From NCBI RefSeq assembly GCF_009765835.1, contig NZ_LMUS01000006.1, forward strand, positions 1,198,438 to 1,262,437: a stretch of 64,000 bases of DNA, given 5' to 3'. The notes below the pieces were generated by a model. The model saw only the letters and a list, made by a program, of their open reading frames with translations. It was not told where the DNA came from and made no database searches. Made by a program: the position numbers and the translations under genes. Shown here piece by piece: positions 44,258 through 54,466 of this stretch (the first letter of the stretch is position 1; the number at the start of each line of letters is the position of its first letter). The stretch is from Granulicella sp. L56. GTDB lineage: Bacteria > Acidobacteriota > Terriglobia > Terriglobales > Acidobacteriaceae.

Positions 44258-47200
44258 CAGAATTTAATTCTCGCCGATAGTTGGATTACGCGAGGCTGGT
44301 AGAAGTATGAATCCGAATCAATATTTTGCTGGTCTGTTCCTGGGCTAATGATCTGACCAAATTGCGGACTGTTGATATCTCCAACAGGGTCGCCGAGTCC
44401 AGCTCTGTTGAATAGATTGACTGCATCTACACGGAGCTGGAACGAGCGCTGTTCGCCCAGGCTAAAATTCTTTTGCAAGCTCACATTTTCATCAGCCAGT
44501 CCCGGGCCAAATGCTCCCATGGCTGATTTCACGTTTCCATTGGACAATGCGACATTGTTGCAGGGAGTGCCGACAGGTACAAGACTGCAAGTTGTCTGCA
44601 CATGGGTAAAGCCAGCGGGGTTCAAATATTGCGGACCAGAAGGCGCCGACTCGTTAATTTGACCAGGGCCCCTGAGCTTGGTTGGCGCACCGGTATAGTT
44701 TGGGGTCGTTGTAGAAAACGTTCCATTGCTTACACTGCTGTCGCTGACCTGCAGTACGTCTCCGGACTGATAGATAAGGTTCGCACTGAGCGTCCATCCT
44801 CCTGCAATCCAATCAACCGGCCCATGGAGTGCAAAGGGACGCCCTTTACCAAACGGTAGATCATAGAGCGTGGTTAGCTTGAACTGCTGGGGTACATCCA
44901 GCCCAATGGCAAGCGCCTTTTCCGCACGCAGATTATTGACATCCCGTGGAGCAATGTAAGTGTAGTTGCTGTTGGCGTTTGTCAGGATTTTTTCCCATGT
45001 ATACGCCGCGACGACACTCAACCCCGGATGGACGGTGCGAGTGATCGTTGCCTGGAGGGAATCATATCTCGACCATCCGTTATGTGATTCAAATTGGCTG
45101 ACACTCCCTCCGTTATATTGAGGGAACGGAGCTATGGCCTGCTGCACGAGATAGCTGCTGGTAAATCCAGCATATGGCGCAGGAATTTCGGGATGGAGTG
45201 AAAGCGGATCGAGCAGCGCATCTCCATACTTGCTCAGATCGCCAATCGGCAACTGGTTCAGTTGATCAGTTCCATATGCCCAGATGCGCTTCGTTGTATT
45301 GCCGACATAGTTCATCTCGGCCACCGTCTTATGGCCAAGATCGTATTGGAAACCAAAGGTATAGTTCACGACATACTGAGCGTGAGATCCGTTTGGATTG
45401 ATTACCTGCGGAGAACCCTGATTATTCAACTGGGTAGGATCGTAGTTTGGCAGAGTACCGGCGAATGACGGGAACGGCGTGCTGAGAGTGGTGACGGCCA
45501 TACTGGGATCGGGTGTCGGGTTTGTTCCCTGGTTCACTTGTATGAGCCCGCTGTAGCCCTGAGTTGACGGAGTGGCTTCGTAGCTGAACGAAGGACTTCC
45601 GGCCGGAGCTTGAGAGTTCACTCCAACTCCGCCCCTCCATACCAATCGTGGACTGGCAGAATATACAAAACCTAAACGCGGAAGAATATATCCCCAATCT
45701 GTTTTTCCGAAGCCCTTGCGCCCAAGCTGGCTGGCAAACTGCAATGCACCGGGAAGATCTCCAGCACCCGGATTAGGAGTTGCAGGGTTCATGGTCGTGA
45801 TCTTTCCATGTACTTCATAAAAAGCGCCGATGACCTCCCAGCGCAGGCCTGCATTGATCGTCAAGTGCGAGTTCAATCTCCAGTTGTCCTGGACAAAAGT
45901 TCCTATTTCGCGCCGGCGAAAACCCTCAGATCCGTTATAAACATTAGATGCTTCACTGCTTACCTGGCCGAGCAGGAAACTACCAAAGCCATTACCGGTG
46001 TAATTTTTTGCGGGAAGACCATCATCAGTCTGGGCGCTGGAAAAACTAAAGCCCGGAACAGAGTTAAGGTTTGTTTGATTTTGGTTGTAGTATCGCCATT
46101 CCGTTCCAATCTGCAACTGGTGTTTTCCATGGCTGATGGAGAGTGTGTCGACAAAAATCGTGCTCTGGAAAACTGAACCGCTACCGATTGCACCATTGCC
46201 AAAGGTCTGCTCACTGCCAAGCGCGGTGCCGCTTGAGCCTATACCGATGGTCGGAAATCCTATGGGGCTAATGTTTTGGACTCCAAGTGTTGATCCCCAG
46301 TTCTGGCTCGAAAATGGAGTCGTATATTTGTTGGTGAAGCGGTTGAACCCGACTCCAAAATGGTTAACGAATGTCGGAGAGATGGTCCAGTAGTCATTGG
46401 CACGAACCAGCTTGCCGGGATTGTCCTGGGTGTCCCACGAGTCCAGTGGATTTGTACCGGGAGTCGAGAAAGCCCCTCCTGAACCGTTACTTCTGGTGCG
46501 GTTTACGGTTGTGTAAAGGAAGTCCACCCTCTGCGCGTTTCCTATGTTCTGATCGATCTTGAACGTGTAGTCGTCCTGATTGAACACAGGCTGATTGCTT
46601 GCATAGGATGCAAGATTGCTGGTAACTCTTCCATTCACAAAATTCGTTGGAAATTTGAGTTTCAAGTAGTTTGCCGCTACTGCATCAAAGCGGCTCGTCG
46701 GAATTTTGTTATCGGCAAACGGTTCACGCACCAACCCGCCGCTAACTGCCCTAAGTCCAGTTAGAGGATCGATCTGTCCGGCTTGCAAGATACGTTGAGT
46801 ATTTGGATCATAGATCTGCCCATAAATTACAGGACGCCCCAGCGCATCGACAACAGGGCTTGTGCCGTTTGTAGCAGGCTGACCGGATTTTGAATCTCCT
46901 GTCTGAGCCGGATCGAGAAACCCAGATAGATCGCCACCGAGCATGGCCGGAGTAGGCATGGTCGTCAAGCCAGCGATCACAAAGTTATTCTTTCGGGTCC
47001 CTTCATAGGAGACGAAGAAAAAGGTCTTATTCCTGCCGTCATACAACTTCGGGATAAAAATCGGTCCGCCAATTGTGCCGCCGAAGTTATTCAGACGCTG
47101 CTTCGGGCGTGGCGTGCCGTTGTAATTACTATCGTAGCTGTTTGCATTCAGTGCTTCGTTCTGGAAGTACTCGTAGAGCGAGCCGTGCAGCTTGTTTCCG

Positions 47201-47910
47201 CCTGCTTTTACGCTGTAATTCGTAACTGCCGTTCCACCGCCATTGTATTCCGCACTCATTGCGCCAGTCTGCAGATTGAAGTCGCCAATCGCATCGAGGC
47301 TCGGTGCAAGTTCTGCGGTATCGGGGCTACCCATTGATATGCCGTCGAGATATACCTCGTTGGTAAGGTTCTGACCTCCGTTGATGGAACCGACGTATGT
47401 TTCGCCAGTGGTTCCTGGAAGGCTCTTGAAGAGATAGTCCTGCAACTGACGCTCTCCATCACCCGTCACCGGGACCGGCAATGTCTCCAGCGTCTCAGCG
47501 GAAGCATAATGGCTCAACTGGGAGGTACCGCTTTCTAACAACTGCGCATCGGTGGAGACCTCGACAGTCTCAGTGGCGCCCACTTCGAGTTTCAAGTCAA
47601 CCGTCAGAAGCTGGGCTACGCGTAGCGAGACATCGGTAATCGCATTTGGACTAAACCCAGCATGGGTTGCGGCGATCTTATAGAGACCTGGAGGCAGTGC
47701 AGGGAATGTGTAATTCCCTGATCCCGTAGTAATTGTGGTCTTGGATACGTTCGTGGCAAGTTCAGTTGCCACAACTGTAGCACCAGGAATAACTGCTCCC
47801 GACGCATCCTTTACAACTCCATTCAGAGCCCCTGACGATCCTTGTTGAGCGAAAGCAGCACCGATAAAAATCAAAGGCACTGACACTAAGAGTAAAAAAT
47901 GTTTGAACAT
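44257..47910 (-). CDS. TonB-dependent outer-membrane receptor, Oar type (receptor 4)
   Basis: About 1217 residues from the ATG at 47910, with TTGGAGG six bases upstream. The frame open to 48102 would add a hydrophobic artefact. A signal peptide ends near AAFAQQ. The regulatory-like domain (GALNGVVKDASGAVIPGATV) is followed by a plug with NEVYLDGISMGSPDTAEL and KAGGNKLHGSLYEYFQNEAL, and a barrel ending in VIQLSARIKF. The stop overlaps the start of the TPR gene at 44257. The region is lower in GC than the left end of the window. Confidence 0.94.
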   Translation of the reverse strand: MFKHFLLLVSVPLIFIGAAFAQQGSSGALNGVVKDASGAVIPGATVVATELATNVSKTTITTGSGNYTFPALPPGLYKIAATHAGFSPNAITDVSLRVAQLLTVDLKLEVGATETVEVSTDAQLLESGTSQLSHYASAETLETLPVPVTGDGERQLQDYLFKSLPGTTGETYVGSINGGQNLTNEVYLDGISMGSPDTAELAPSLDAIGDFNLQTGAMSAEYNGGGTAVTNYSVKAGGNKLHGSLYEYFQNEALNANSYDSNYNGTPRPKQRLNNFGGTIGGPIFIPKLYDGRNKTFFFVSYEGTRKNNFVIAGLTTMPTPAMLGGDLSGFLDPAQTGDSKSGQPATNGTSPVVDALGRPVIYGQIYDPNTQRILQAGQIDPLTGLRAVSGGLVREPFADNKIPTSRFDAVAANYLKLKFPTNFVNGRVTSNLASYASNQPVFNQDDYTFKIDQNIGNAQRVDFLYTTVNRTRSNGSGGAFSTPGTNPLDSWDTQDNPGKLVRANDYWTISPTFVNHFGVGFNRFTNKYTTPFSSQNWGSTLGVQNISPIGFPTIGIGSSGTALGSEQTFGNGAIGSGSVFQSTIFVDTLSISHGKHQLQIGTEWRYYNQNQTNLNSVPGFSFSSAQTDDGLPAKNYTGNGFGSFLLGQVSSEASNVYNGSEGFRRREIGTFVQDNWRLNSHLTINAGLRWEVIGAFYEVHGKITTMNPATPNPGAGDLPGALQFASQLGRKGFGKTDWGYILPRLGFVYSASPRLVWRGGVGVNSQAPAGSPSFSYEATPSTQGYSGLIQVNQGTNPTPDPSMAVTTLSTPFPSFAGTLPNYDPTQLNNQGSPQVINPNGSHAQYVVNYTFGFQYDLGHKTVAEMNYVGNTTKRIWAYGTDQLNQLPIGDLSKYGDALLDPLSLHPEIPAPYAGFTSSYLVQQAIAPFPQYNGGSVSQFESHNGWSRYDSLQATITRTVHPGLSVVAAYTWEKILTNANSNYTYIAPRDVNNLRAEKALAIGLDVPQQFKLTTLYDLPFGKGRPFALHGPVDWIAGGWTLSANLIYQSGDVLQVSDSSVSNGTFSTTTPNYTGAPTKLRGPGQINESAPSGPQYLNPAGFTHVQTTCSLVPVGTPCNNVALSNGNVKSAMGAFGPGLADENVSLQKNFSLGEQRSFQLRVDAVNLFNRAGLGDPVGDINSPQFGQIISPGTDQQNIDSDSYFYQPRVIQLSARIKF

Positions 47911-48349
47911 CGCTTGCCTCCAAAAAATTCCATCTTGTCCACTGGCTGGGGCACTTTCTGATCGAAGTCTCCCGAAGATCCAGTGCGAATCGCTTCTTCT
48001 CGTTTCAGTAGTGAATTCTGAAATTGCTAAAAGACTAGCAAGTGCAAACAATAACATAACAAAACACACTAATAGAAATAAAAATAATAGTAATAAGCAC
48101 AATTATTACTATCTATACTTGCTCTAATGAAATGAAGGACTTAAGCCGTGCGGGGTGAGAACCGCCCGTCCAGCGACAACGATTCCCCCGAAAGAAGATG
48201 AGAAAGGGTACGGTTTGCCTTCATCCATCAGAATGCGATAGCGGTTCCATGGATGGAAGCCTGCGGTTGCTAAGCATGGATATATTGCAGGGAGGCGCAG
48301 GTCTCCCGCGGCTTATCTTATGTCCAGTTTTCCAGGCTAATTCTGAGCG
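47911..48349 (-). promoter_or_regulatory. AT-rich upstream region of receptor 4
   Basis: 439 bases without a gene. From about 48045 to 48120 it is markedly AT-rich (runs such as AAATAAAAATAATAGTAATA), a likely promoter or upstream-activating stretch for receptor 4. The part at 48120-48349 lies downstream of the ricin-type protein gene and holds no clear terminator, only a short GGGAG/CTCCC hairpin near 48298. Confidence 0.4.
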
Positions 48350-50425
48350 CTATTTCTCGGCGCTGCTCACATCATTGAATGCACATTCCTGATCGGCCGC
48401 CTTCCACACCTTGAATGTTCCGGCAGATGCATCCCAGTCCCGAATAGGAGCCGTCACTGCATCTGCGAGCTTTTTCGCAGCCAAACGATCTCCCGCAAAG
48501 CTGAGCGCAAGTCCGCTATACCGATTGATCAATCGATATTGAGCCGTTACAACACGCGTATCTTTGCCCGCATCAATACGCTCGAAGTACCACTGCTGGC
48601 GTGACATCTCTGTCGGACCGTGAGCCGACGATATGAGAGATGACAGCTTCACCTTTGCGCCCCAGGCACGGCCCGCGTTGCCACCGGCGACACCGAGATA
48701 TTTCTTCCCATGCCGAATATTGAAGAACCCGGCATCTCCGGGGACAGCGACAAACTCCCAGGAGTCCCCCTGACTTGATGCGGCTGACCGGTGTGAATCG
48801 GCATGAACGATCGAGTAGGCGTGAGACTCATTTTCTAGTCCGGCTGCATTGGAGAAATAGACTGGCGGCGTAGCGTTAGAGCTAAGAGAAACAGCTATTT
48901 TTATGTATTCAGAATCGTTCTTCGGATTGCTGCAATTGATGGAGCAGTAGGCGAGAAATGTACTGCCAATCGTCTTGCTTGAGGTAAGGTTCCCGGAATC
49001 GACAAGCCACCGATACCACGATGCGTTCCTGTAGGGCACGCTGCCTGCATAGGTCCACTTCTGGGTGGCTAGATTGTCGGAGACATAAAAAGACATCCTA
49101 TCGGTAAAGTCGTCAAAGTCTCCGGACTTGACCAGGAGATCACGGTCTTCTGCGAAGGCGATGTACTTTCCGAGATAGACATTCCATGACACGCTCGCGG
49201 TGTGCAGTGTGCTGTTACTGTACTTCGCCAACTCTGCCGCAGTCTGCTTCGAAGTCGGCTGAACGAAGGTCTGGCTTATCGTCGGATCGTTGTCACCACC
49301 AATGCTACTTGCGAGAGAACTCGCAGTGTCCCCTGTCTTGCATGGCACAGGCCCGGACGGATCGCACGTCCAGTCAATGCCCGGTAACCTGCTCCAGCTT
49401 CCGTTATAGTACTTCTCCCATGACGCGGGGGCCATTTTGTCTCGTATCCGAGCTCTCGATACATGCTCCCATTCGTGCCCGCTGAACCCCTTTCCAGAGG
49501 GTTTCATGATCCGGCTGTTGTAGAAGAGATAAAAGTATCCACTGCCGGTATCCACCACCAGGCGGGGATCACCTTCTCCGTAATCGTAGTACGCGTCCTT
49601 CTTATTGGCCGCTCCATAGGGAGAAGTGGCAATGGGCCCCCGCAGAGTCCAGGTCTTCCCATGGTCCTTTGAGATCGCATAGGAGATTACATCGATTCGT
49701 GGGATATTCGGATACAACTCGTTGTGCACCACACCGTACCAATCACCCGAATCGGGATCAACCCACACCCCCACCAGGTCACAGAAGTTCCCATCCGCAT
49801 ACCCACCGTGCCCCGGCGTGATGCCGGGAACGCTGTAGAGCTTTCGATACACGGGACTGCCGGATTCGCAAAGCAACTGAGTATCGAACTGCGAGTTGAT
49901 CTTCGACAACTTTAGCTTCGGATCGTGCGCATCTTTCCCGGTGTAAAGCTCCCAGACATGGTTCGCGGGAACCTTGTCATATTGGCTATCGGCATTCTGA
50001 AGAAAGAACTGACCATTGCTGTCGAGGAAGAGGAAATTCGGCGTATCCGAGGAGATGGCTGACTTCACCACATCCCCTCTCTGCGTAAACCGCATTGTCT
50101 GCGAAGTCGTCGTACTTACGGTGAAATCGGTATGGGCCGTCATAGCCTTGTAGGACCCTGCGGGCTCCTGCTGTGCTAAGAGGCGTACGATTCCTCCTCC
50201 GGTAATAGTAAGAACATCATGGGACAAGATTGCCGGCCCACCAAGAACGGTGTAGGTCACAGCACCTGAACTCGGCGAAATAGCGGAGATCTGAAACGGA
50301 GCATCTCCCAACGTATGTGGAGCAATTGGAGTGAAGGTCAGAGTCGCAACTTCGGCGGCAAGTGGTCTGGAGCCGGCGCATATAGACGCAATCAGTAGAC
50401 AAGCGAGTAAGAGGCGCAATTTCAT
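48350..50425 (-). CDS. Secreted beta-propeller protein with C-terminal ricin-type lectin domain
   Basis: 691 residues. The signal peptide is MKLRLLLACLLIASICAGSR. Residues about 28-110 form an Ig-like/MBG-type domain (SISPSSGAVTYTVLGGPAIL). The centre (about 150-520) looks like a five- or six-bladed propeller of the sialidase/GH43 type, with one Asp-box-like YAISKDHGKTWTL and repeated GDWYGVVH and GEGDPRLVVDTGSGYFYLFY. The C-terminal 150 residues resemble a ricin beta-trefoil (FNIRHGKKYLGVAGGN, YRLINRYSGLALSFAGDRLA). The catalytic residues cannot be assigned. It could be a GH43-like or novel exo-glycosidase or a binding protein. It lies upstream of receptor 4 on the same strand. Confidence 0.72.
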   Translation of the reverse strand: MKLRLLLACLLIASICAGSRPLAAEVATLTFTPIAPHTLGDAPFQISAISPSSGAVTYTVLGGPAILSHDVLTITGGGIVRLLAQQEPAGSYKAMTAHTDFTVSTTTSQTMRFTQRGDVVKSAISSDTPNFLFLDSNGQFFLQNADSQYDKVPANHVWELYTGKDAHDPKLKLSKINSQFDTQLLCESGSPVYRKLYSVPGITPGHGGYADGNFCDLVGVWVDPDSGDWYGVVHNELYPNIPRIDVISYAISKDHGKTWTLRGPIATSPYGAANKKDAYYDYGEGDPRLVVDTGSGYFYLFYNSRIMKPSGKGFSGHEWEHVSRARIRDKMAPASWEKYYNGSWSRLPGIDWTCDPSGPVPCKTGDTASSLASSIGGDNDPTISQTFVQPTSKQTAAELAKYSNSTLHTASVSWNVYLGKYIAFAEDRDLLVKSGDFDDFTDRMSFYVSDNLATQKWTYAGSVPYRNASWYRWLVDSGNLTSSKTIGSTFLAYCSINCSNPKNDSEYIKIAVSLSSNATPPVYFSNAAGLENESHAYSIVHADSHRSAASSQGDSWEFVAVPGDAGFFNIRHGKKYLGVAGGNAGRAWGAKVKLSSLISSAHGPTEMSRQQWYFERIDAGKDTRVVTAQYRLINRYSGLALSFAGDRLAAKKLADAVTAPIRDWDASAGTFKVWKAADQECAFNDVSSAEK

Positions 50426-50937
50426 TTAGCGATTTCTCCGGTTCTCTTCTTTGGTCAAAAAGGCGCTCAACGACTATATGTCACTGGCGACACCTCTCTG
50501 CAACCCATGCCATCCCACTGAAAAGCACGATGCAAAGCGCAATAATGGTCCGCCGTATCGAAAACACGGACGGGTTTCTGAAGTCCCTTTCCCTCAGAGC
50601 AACGACGGAACGTAATCATTCGCAAGTACTTCTCCCAAATAATCAACTATTCCGCTTCATTTAGTTTTGTTTTATTCCCAATATCACTGAATTATTAGCA
50701 TCTAACAATCTTTTATCAACCAAAAGCATTTTTATATTTCTACTTTTTGCTTTTACAATCTATCCCAAAGCTACTACCCACAAGACCAACCTTATCAGCC
50801 ATTTACTCTGATTCCAGACCAGTTAGCTGCCTTGCTAGGCAGCCCTGAAAAGACCGGCGGCAGTCCGATCCAGGTCTCTCGCTCCAAAGGAGTCAAATGT
50901 TTGCATGACTGGATTCAATCTGTGCTCCGTTTGAGCG
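50426..50937. other. AT-rich gene-free region
   Basis: About 500 bases with no supported gene. Low GC from about 50640 to 50780 contrasts with the flanks. It presumably holds the promoter of the gene ending at 50425 on its right-hand side, and decayed island DNA next to the integrase scar. Confidence 0.4.
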
Positions 50938-50965
50938 ATGGTGCCCGGCAGACCCGTTGATGGAT

Positions 50966-51096
50966 TTCGACATCCTTGGGCACTCGGAGGTGAAGATACC
51001 CTTGACACATACTGTCACACAGAAGTAAGCGCCTTCCGAGAACCACTGCACGATGTAGCCGCCCAGTTGTTACCGGATGTTATGAAGTCAGCTTTT
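50966..51096 (+). pseudogene. C-terminal scar of a tyrosine recombinase (phage-type integrase)
   Basis: One frame gives DILGHSEVK, the catalytic His region of integrases (usually LGHS). One base later in the next frame it continues as TLDTYCHTEVSAFREPLHDV and AAQLLPDVMKSA. Together these match the last catalytic box, with Tyr nucleophile in TLDTYCHT, and the usual tail of tyrosine recombinases. A one-base deletion near 50997 splits it and everything upstream is lost. It ends about 35 bases from the 3' end of tRNA-Thr, the normal position for an integrase at its attachment site. Confidence 0.62.
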
Positions 51097-51128
51097 CGGC
51101 CTGAACCGTGTACTGATGAGAAAGGATT

Positions 51129-51204
<76 letters not shown>

Positions 51205-51260
51205 CTGCCTCATCCATTCTAGCGGCACATCCCCTGTACCGCCAAATCAAAGCTGAACCT

Positions 51261-52730
51261 CTATTGCATCGGAACAAATTTTCCGTCGCAGCCGAAGCCC
51301 GCCTCGCCCGCCGCAACGCCCTTGAATGGCACAACCTTGATCGTTGTCCCGCTAAAATCGAGGTTTGTTCCGCGCGGTCCCAGCGTCACCGTAGCAAACC
51401 GCCCATGTACCTGAGCTGGCGTAATCCCCTCTACCCGTACGCCGTCCAGCGTAACCTCCGACGTATGAGTATCGTCCAACCCCGCCAGTAACACATCGCC
51501 CGGCGTGGTATCCACCACATTGCGAATCGCAATCGCCTTGTAGTTCGGAATCCGGTCGCCCACATACTTAGGGTCGACAAATCCCTCCGTCGTCTGGTTC
51601 GTGTAATACGGGCTAATCGCAATCGGGTTAGCGACGCCTTTCATACAAATGTTTTGATAGACCAGATCATGCACCAATCCGCCCCGCGTTACATTGCTCT
51701 TGATGCGGATCCCGCTGGTCGTATGGTCCTCCGTCAGACCATCCACCAGCAAGTAGCTGTCTCCCGTATAGGTTTCACTACCAATCGACATTCCGTGACC
51801 GTCGTAAAAGTGGTTGCCGAGCACGCTCATGTGCGTAACCCCGGTCTTGATCGCAATATTGTCGTCGCCATTGTCGATCCAGCTATGCGCGATCGTGATA
51901 TTCGTGGAACTCCCCGGATCGATCCCATCCGTGTTCCGCGCATCCATTCCCTTCGTCGTCGGCGTCTGCAAGTGCACGTCCCACGCGGTAAATCCATTCG
52001 TCCCGTTGACGCTCACATGATAGTTCGTCGAGTTGTGCAGCGTGATCCGGTACAGGATCAATCCATCCGCATGGCTGGCCACAATCATGCGCGGGTTAAA
52101 GTAGCGCTCGTTTTTCGGCTCTGCCTTCCGAGCCATCTCCCACCAGCTATAGTCTTTCCCCAGAATCTTCGCGTATCCCCGCCCATCGATCACGCCATTG
52201 CCCATAATGCCAACATCGTTTGCATCCATCACGCTGATGAATGGCCGACAGCCGCCGCGTACTTTTAGCTGACGCTGCGGTGCGGGAAAAACCGCAGGCA
52301 CTCCCGGCGCAATCGTCCCGCACAACCCGGAAGTCACGCCTTCGCCCTTCATCTCATACAGCTTTGCATCGCGCGAACCGAACAGTGTCACGCCTTCATC
52401 CACCAACAACGTCACGCCCGTACGCATCTCCAGCGGCCCGCTCAAAAAAGCATTGTTCCCGCTCGACGGCTTCAGCTCCACCGCCATCCCCGGCTTGCAT
52501 GTATCCAGTGCTGACTGAATGCGCTCCGTATCCAGCTTGCCCTCATCGGCCACGTTCAGCATATTGCCCATCGCTCGCAACTGCGCCGGCAACTGCACAC
52601 ACGAATCCGGAATCTTCGGCTCCGTCACCTGCCGCGTATCCTGCGCGTCGGCGGATAAGCCCATCAAAATAAAAACTCCAACGCACATCACAGCAAAACC
52701 GGAGTACATTTTTTCCCATCGCAAAATCAT
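51261..52730 (-). CDS. Secreted GH28 polygalacturonase
   Basis: About 489 residues from the ATG at 52730, with an AGAGGG-type site upstream. An ATG at 52754 is possible but less likely. The signal peptide ends near LSADAQ. All four GH28 signatures are present in order: NTDG near residue 265 (NTDGIDPG), GDDNIAIK near 287, GHGMS near 311 and IRIKS near 341, within a right-handed beta-helix. These give the catalytic Asp residues for hydrolysis of galacturonan or rhamnogalacturonan. It points to pectin as one substrate for this region and fits the GH51 and acetylesterase genes. Confidence 0.95.
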   Translation of the reverse strand: MILRWEKMYSGFAVMCVGVFILMGLSADAQDTRQVTEPKIPDSCVQLPAQLRAMGNMLNVADEGKLDTERIQSALDTCKPGMAVELKPSSGNNAFLSGPLEMRTGVTLLVDEGVTLFGSRDAKLYEMKGEGVTSGLCGTIAPGVPAVFPAPQRQLKVRGGCRPFISVMDANDVGIMGNGVIDGRGYAKILGKDYSWWEMARKAEPKNERYFNPRMIVASHADGLILYRITLHNSTNYHVSVNGTNGFTAWDVHLQTPTTKGMDARNTDGIDPGSSTNITIAHSWIDNGDDNIAIKTGVTHMSVLGNHFYDGHGMSIGSETYTGDSYLLVDGLTEDHTTSGIRIKSNVTRGGLVHDLVYQNICMKGVANPIAISPYYTNQTTEGFVDPKYVGDRIPNYKAIAIRNVVDTTPGDVLLAGLDDTHTSEVTLDGVRVEGITPAQVHGRFATVTLGPRGTNLDFSGTTIKVVPFKGVAAGEAGFGCDGKFVPMQ

Positions 52731-52886
52731 GTGGTCCACCCTCTGCGAGCCCATTCTGCCAAACTAGCACACGCACTCAGTGCAGGTCACAGCACACCAG
52801 AGCACGAAGCTCTCTCAGAATCGTCACGCTCTTCTCACCACACATAACGGACTCGATATCACCCATCAGTAGTACATCGGAAAAGC

Positions 52887-52919
52887 GAAGAGGCCACCCG
52901 GCAACAGGGTGGCCTCTTC
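52887..52919. terminator. Strong hairpin terminator between GH28 promoter and next gene
   Basis: A perfect 13-bp stem (52887-52899 with 52907-52919) around a 7-base loop. T-rich flanks occur on both sides (TTCTTTA on plus, GCTTTTCC on minus). It may end the transcript of the gene at 53178, although 258 bases past its stop. The surrounding 447-base gap (52731-53177) shows no gene. Confidence 0.65.
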
Positions 52920-53177
52920 TTTAGGGAGAATAGTTCCAACGGAGGCAAAGCCATCAGAACTTTCTGGCGAAATACTAAGTTTGCCAAAATCAGGTGTCAA
53001 GGCTTAAAGATCATCAGCATAAGTCGTTATTTAGTAATTAGTTACGGGGGTTACTTCCCATACAACACAGCATACCATATTCGCTTTATATTCGCCTAAC
53101 ATGGTCTAACCAATGATCGAAGCACTCTCAAATCAGCCGCTTAGCCTCGCGCCTGCACCATCCCCGGTGCAGCGTCG

Positions 53178-54356
53178 CTATCCCTGCGAGGTGGGAGGCT
53201 GCCCTTCGAGATGGATCTTCTCCGACCGTCCGCTCAGATCGATCCGCAGGAACTCAGGCTCCGTCGCCGCGGGCTTACCCTGCATCACCCGGATCGCAGC
53301 CCTTCCAAACCCCAGGAACAGCCCCAGGATCACCGCAGCCAGCGCCAGCAGGCCCGACAAAATGGCAATGCTGGTCAACAGGCTCACCGTCTTGTGGATC
53401 TCGCTCCTGAACTCCGGTGGCGGGGTCTTGTTCAGTGTCAGGATAGCCTGCATGTGAACCCCCTCGACCATCTGCTGTGCCGCCTCCGGGCTCCACGCTC
53501 CGGTCGTCATCGCCACCAGCGGCCCCTCGCGCCGCAGCTTCACCGTTCCCGCTGCCGCGCCCTGGCGATTCATCTCCGCCACGATCTCCCGCCCATGATC
53601 TCCCGCGATCTGCGGCGTCGGATACAGCAGCAGCGTCAACAAACCTTGCCCCTTGTACTTCGCCATCACCGCTTCCGCGCTCTTATCGAAGCCGACGATA
53701 CCTCCCGGCAGCACGCCGCCCATCGCCTGATAGCCCACCGGCCCCAGCGCATACCGTAGCGTCTCCAGCTCTAACCCCTTGGTCGGCAGCAGCGTCGGCA
53801 GCAGAGGAAGCTGCGCCTTCGTGCCTCCGATCTTCGGCAGCGCCGTCTCCAGTCCGCGCAGATCGTTCACCACCGGAGCAACGGCCTTGCTCGCATCGGC
53901 GACCACCACCGTCGTACCGCTCAGGAAGATATAGTCTTCTCCCGAAGCCGCCATCACAGCGCCAACCTTGCCCTCTTTCGCCACGATCAGCCGCGACTCA
54001 GGCTTGCGCAAAAATGTAAACGCACTCGCCGCGCCCGTCGCGTCGACAAACTGGTAGGCCGCCACCGCCAGCGCACCCGTTTTATTCGAGCGATGATAGG
54101 TCATCTGGCTGTCCCGGCTCAGGCCATCCTCTTTCAACACGGCCGCCGTCACTCCCTCTGGCGCGCAGCCAGAACAGTCAGGCGCTGCCCCATCAGTCTG
54201 CCACGGCCCAAACTGCGCCGGCAACAGCGGAGTAGGAGGCTCGACCAGCATCGTCTTTGTGCTCTGCCCAAAAGCTGCGGGCACCCCCCCCACGAGGCAC
54301 AACAACACGACGCGATGCGCCGCCCTTCGAAGCTTGAACTCAATCCTATTGACCAT
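53178..54356 (-). CDS. Exported protein of unknown function with C-terminal membrane anchor (DUF6599-like)
   Basis: About 392 residues from the ATG at 54356. A signal-like hydrophobic segment (RVVLLCLVGGVPAAFG) is at the N-terminus. The centre has GPWQTDGAAPDCSGCAPE, with two close Cys, and long alternating beta-strand segments with LRGLETALPKIGGTKAQLPL. Near the C-terminus a transmembrane helix (SIAILSGLLALAAVILGLFL) is followed by a short basic tail. Acidobacterial proteins of this shape are annotated, as I recall, as DUF6599, and I am unsure of the number. No enzyme motif is seen. It is probably an envelope protein facing the periplasm. A dispersed repeat lies upstream. Confidence 0.7.
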   Translation of the reverse strand: MVNRIEFKLRRAAHRVVLLCLVGGVPAAFGQSTKTMLVEPPTPLLPAQFGPWQTDGAAPDCSGCAPEGVTAAVLKEDGLSRDSQMTYHRSNKTGALAVAAYQFVDATGAASAFTFLRKPESRLIVAKEGKVGAVMAASGEDYIFLSGTTVVVADASKAVAPVVNDLRGLETALPKIGGTKAQLPLLPTLLPTKGLELETLRYALGPVGYQAMGGVLPGGIVGFDKSAEAVMAKYKGQGLLTLLLYPTPQIAGDHGREIVAEMNRQGAAAGTVKLRREGPLVAMTTGAWSPEAAQQMVEGVHMQAILTLNKTPPPEFRSEIHKTVSLLTSIAILSGLLALAAVILGLFLGFGRAAIRVMQGKPAATEPEFLRIDLSGRSEKIHLEGQPPTSQG

Positions 54357-54440
54357 GAAGCATCTGCCCCTGCTATCGGTCAGACTACACCAGAGCCACT
54401 TCGTAAGCGAAGCCTCCATGCCCCCGGAGGCGGTGGCAAA

Positions 54441-54466
54441 GCACGTCATCTCGACCGGAGCGAAGC
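54441..54466. repeat. Dispersed repeat GTCATCTCGACCGG, copy 1
   Basis: GCACGTCATCTCGACCGG followed by AGCGAAGC. Shares its first 26 bases with the repeat at 55464, after which the sequences part. It lies in the 335-base gap between the divergent genes at 54356 and 54692. Confidence 0.75.
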
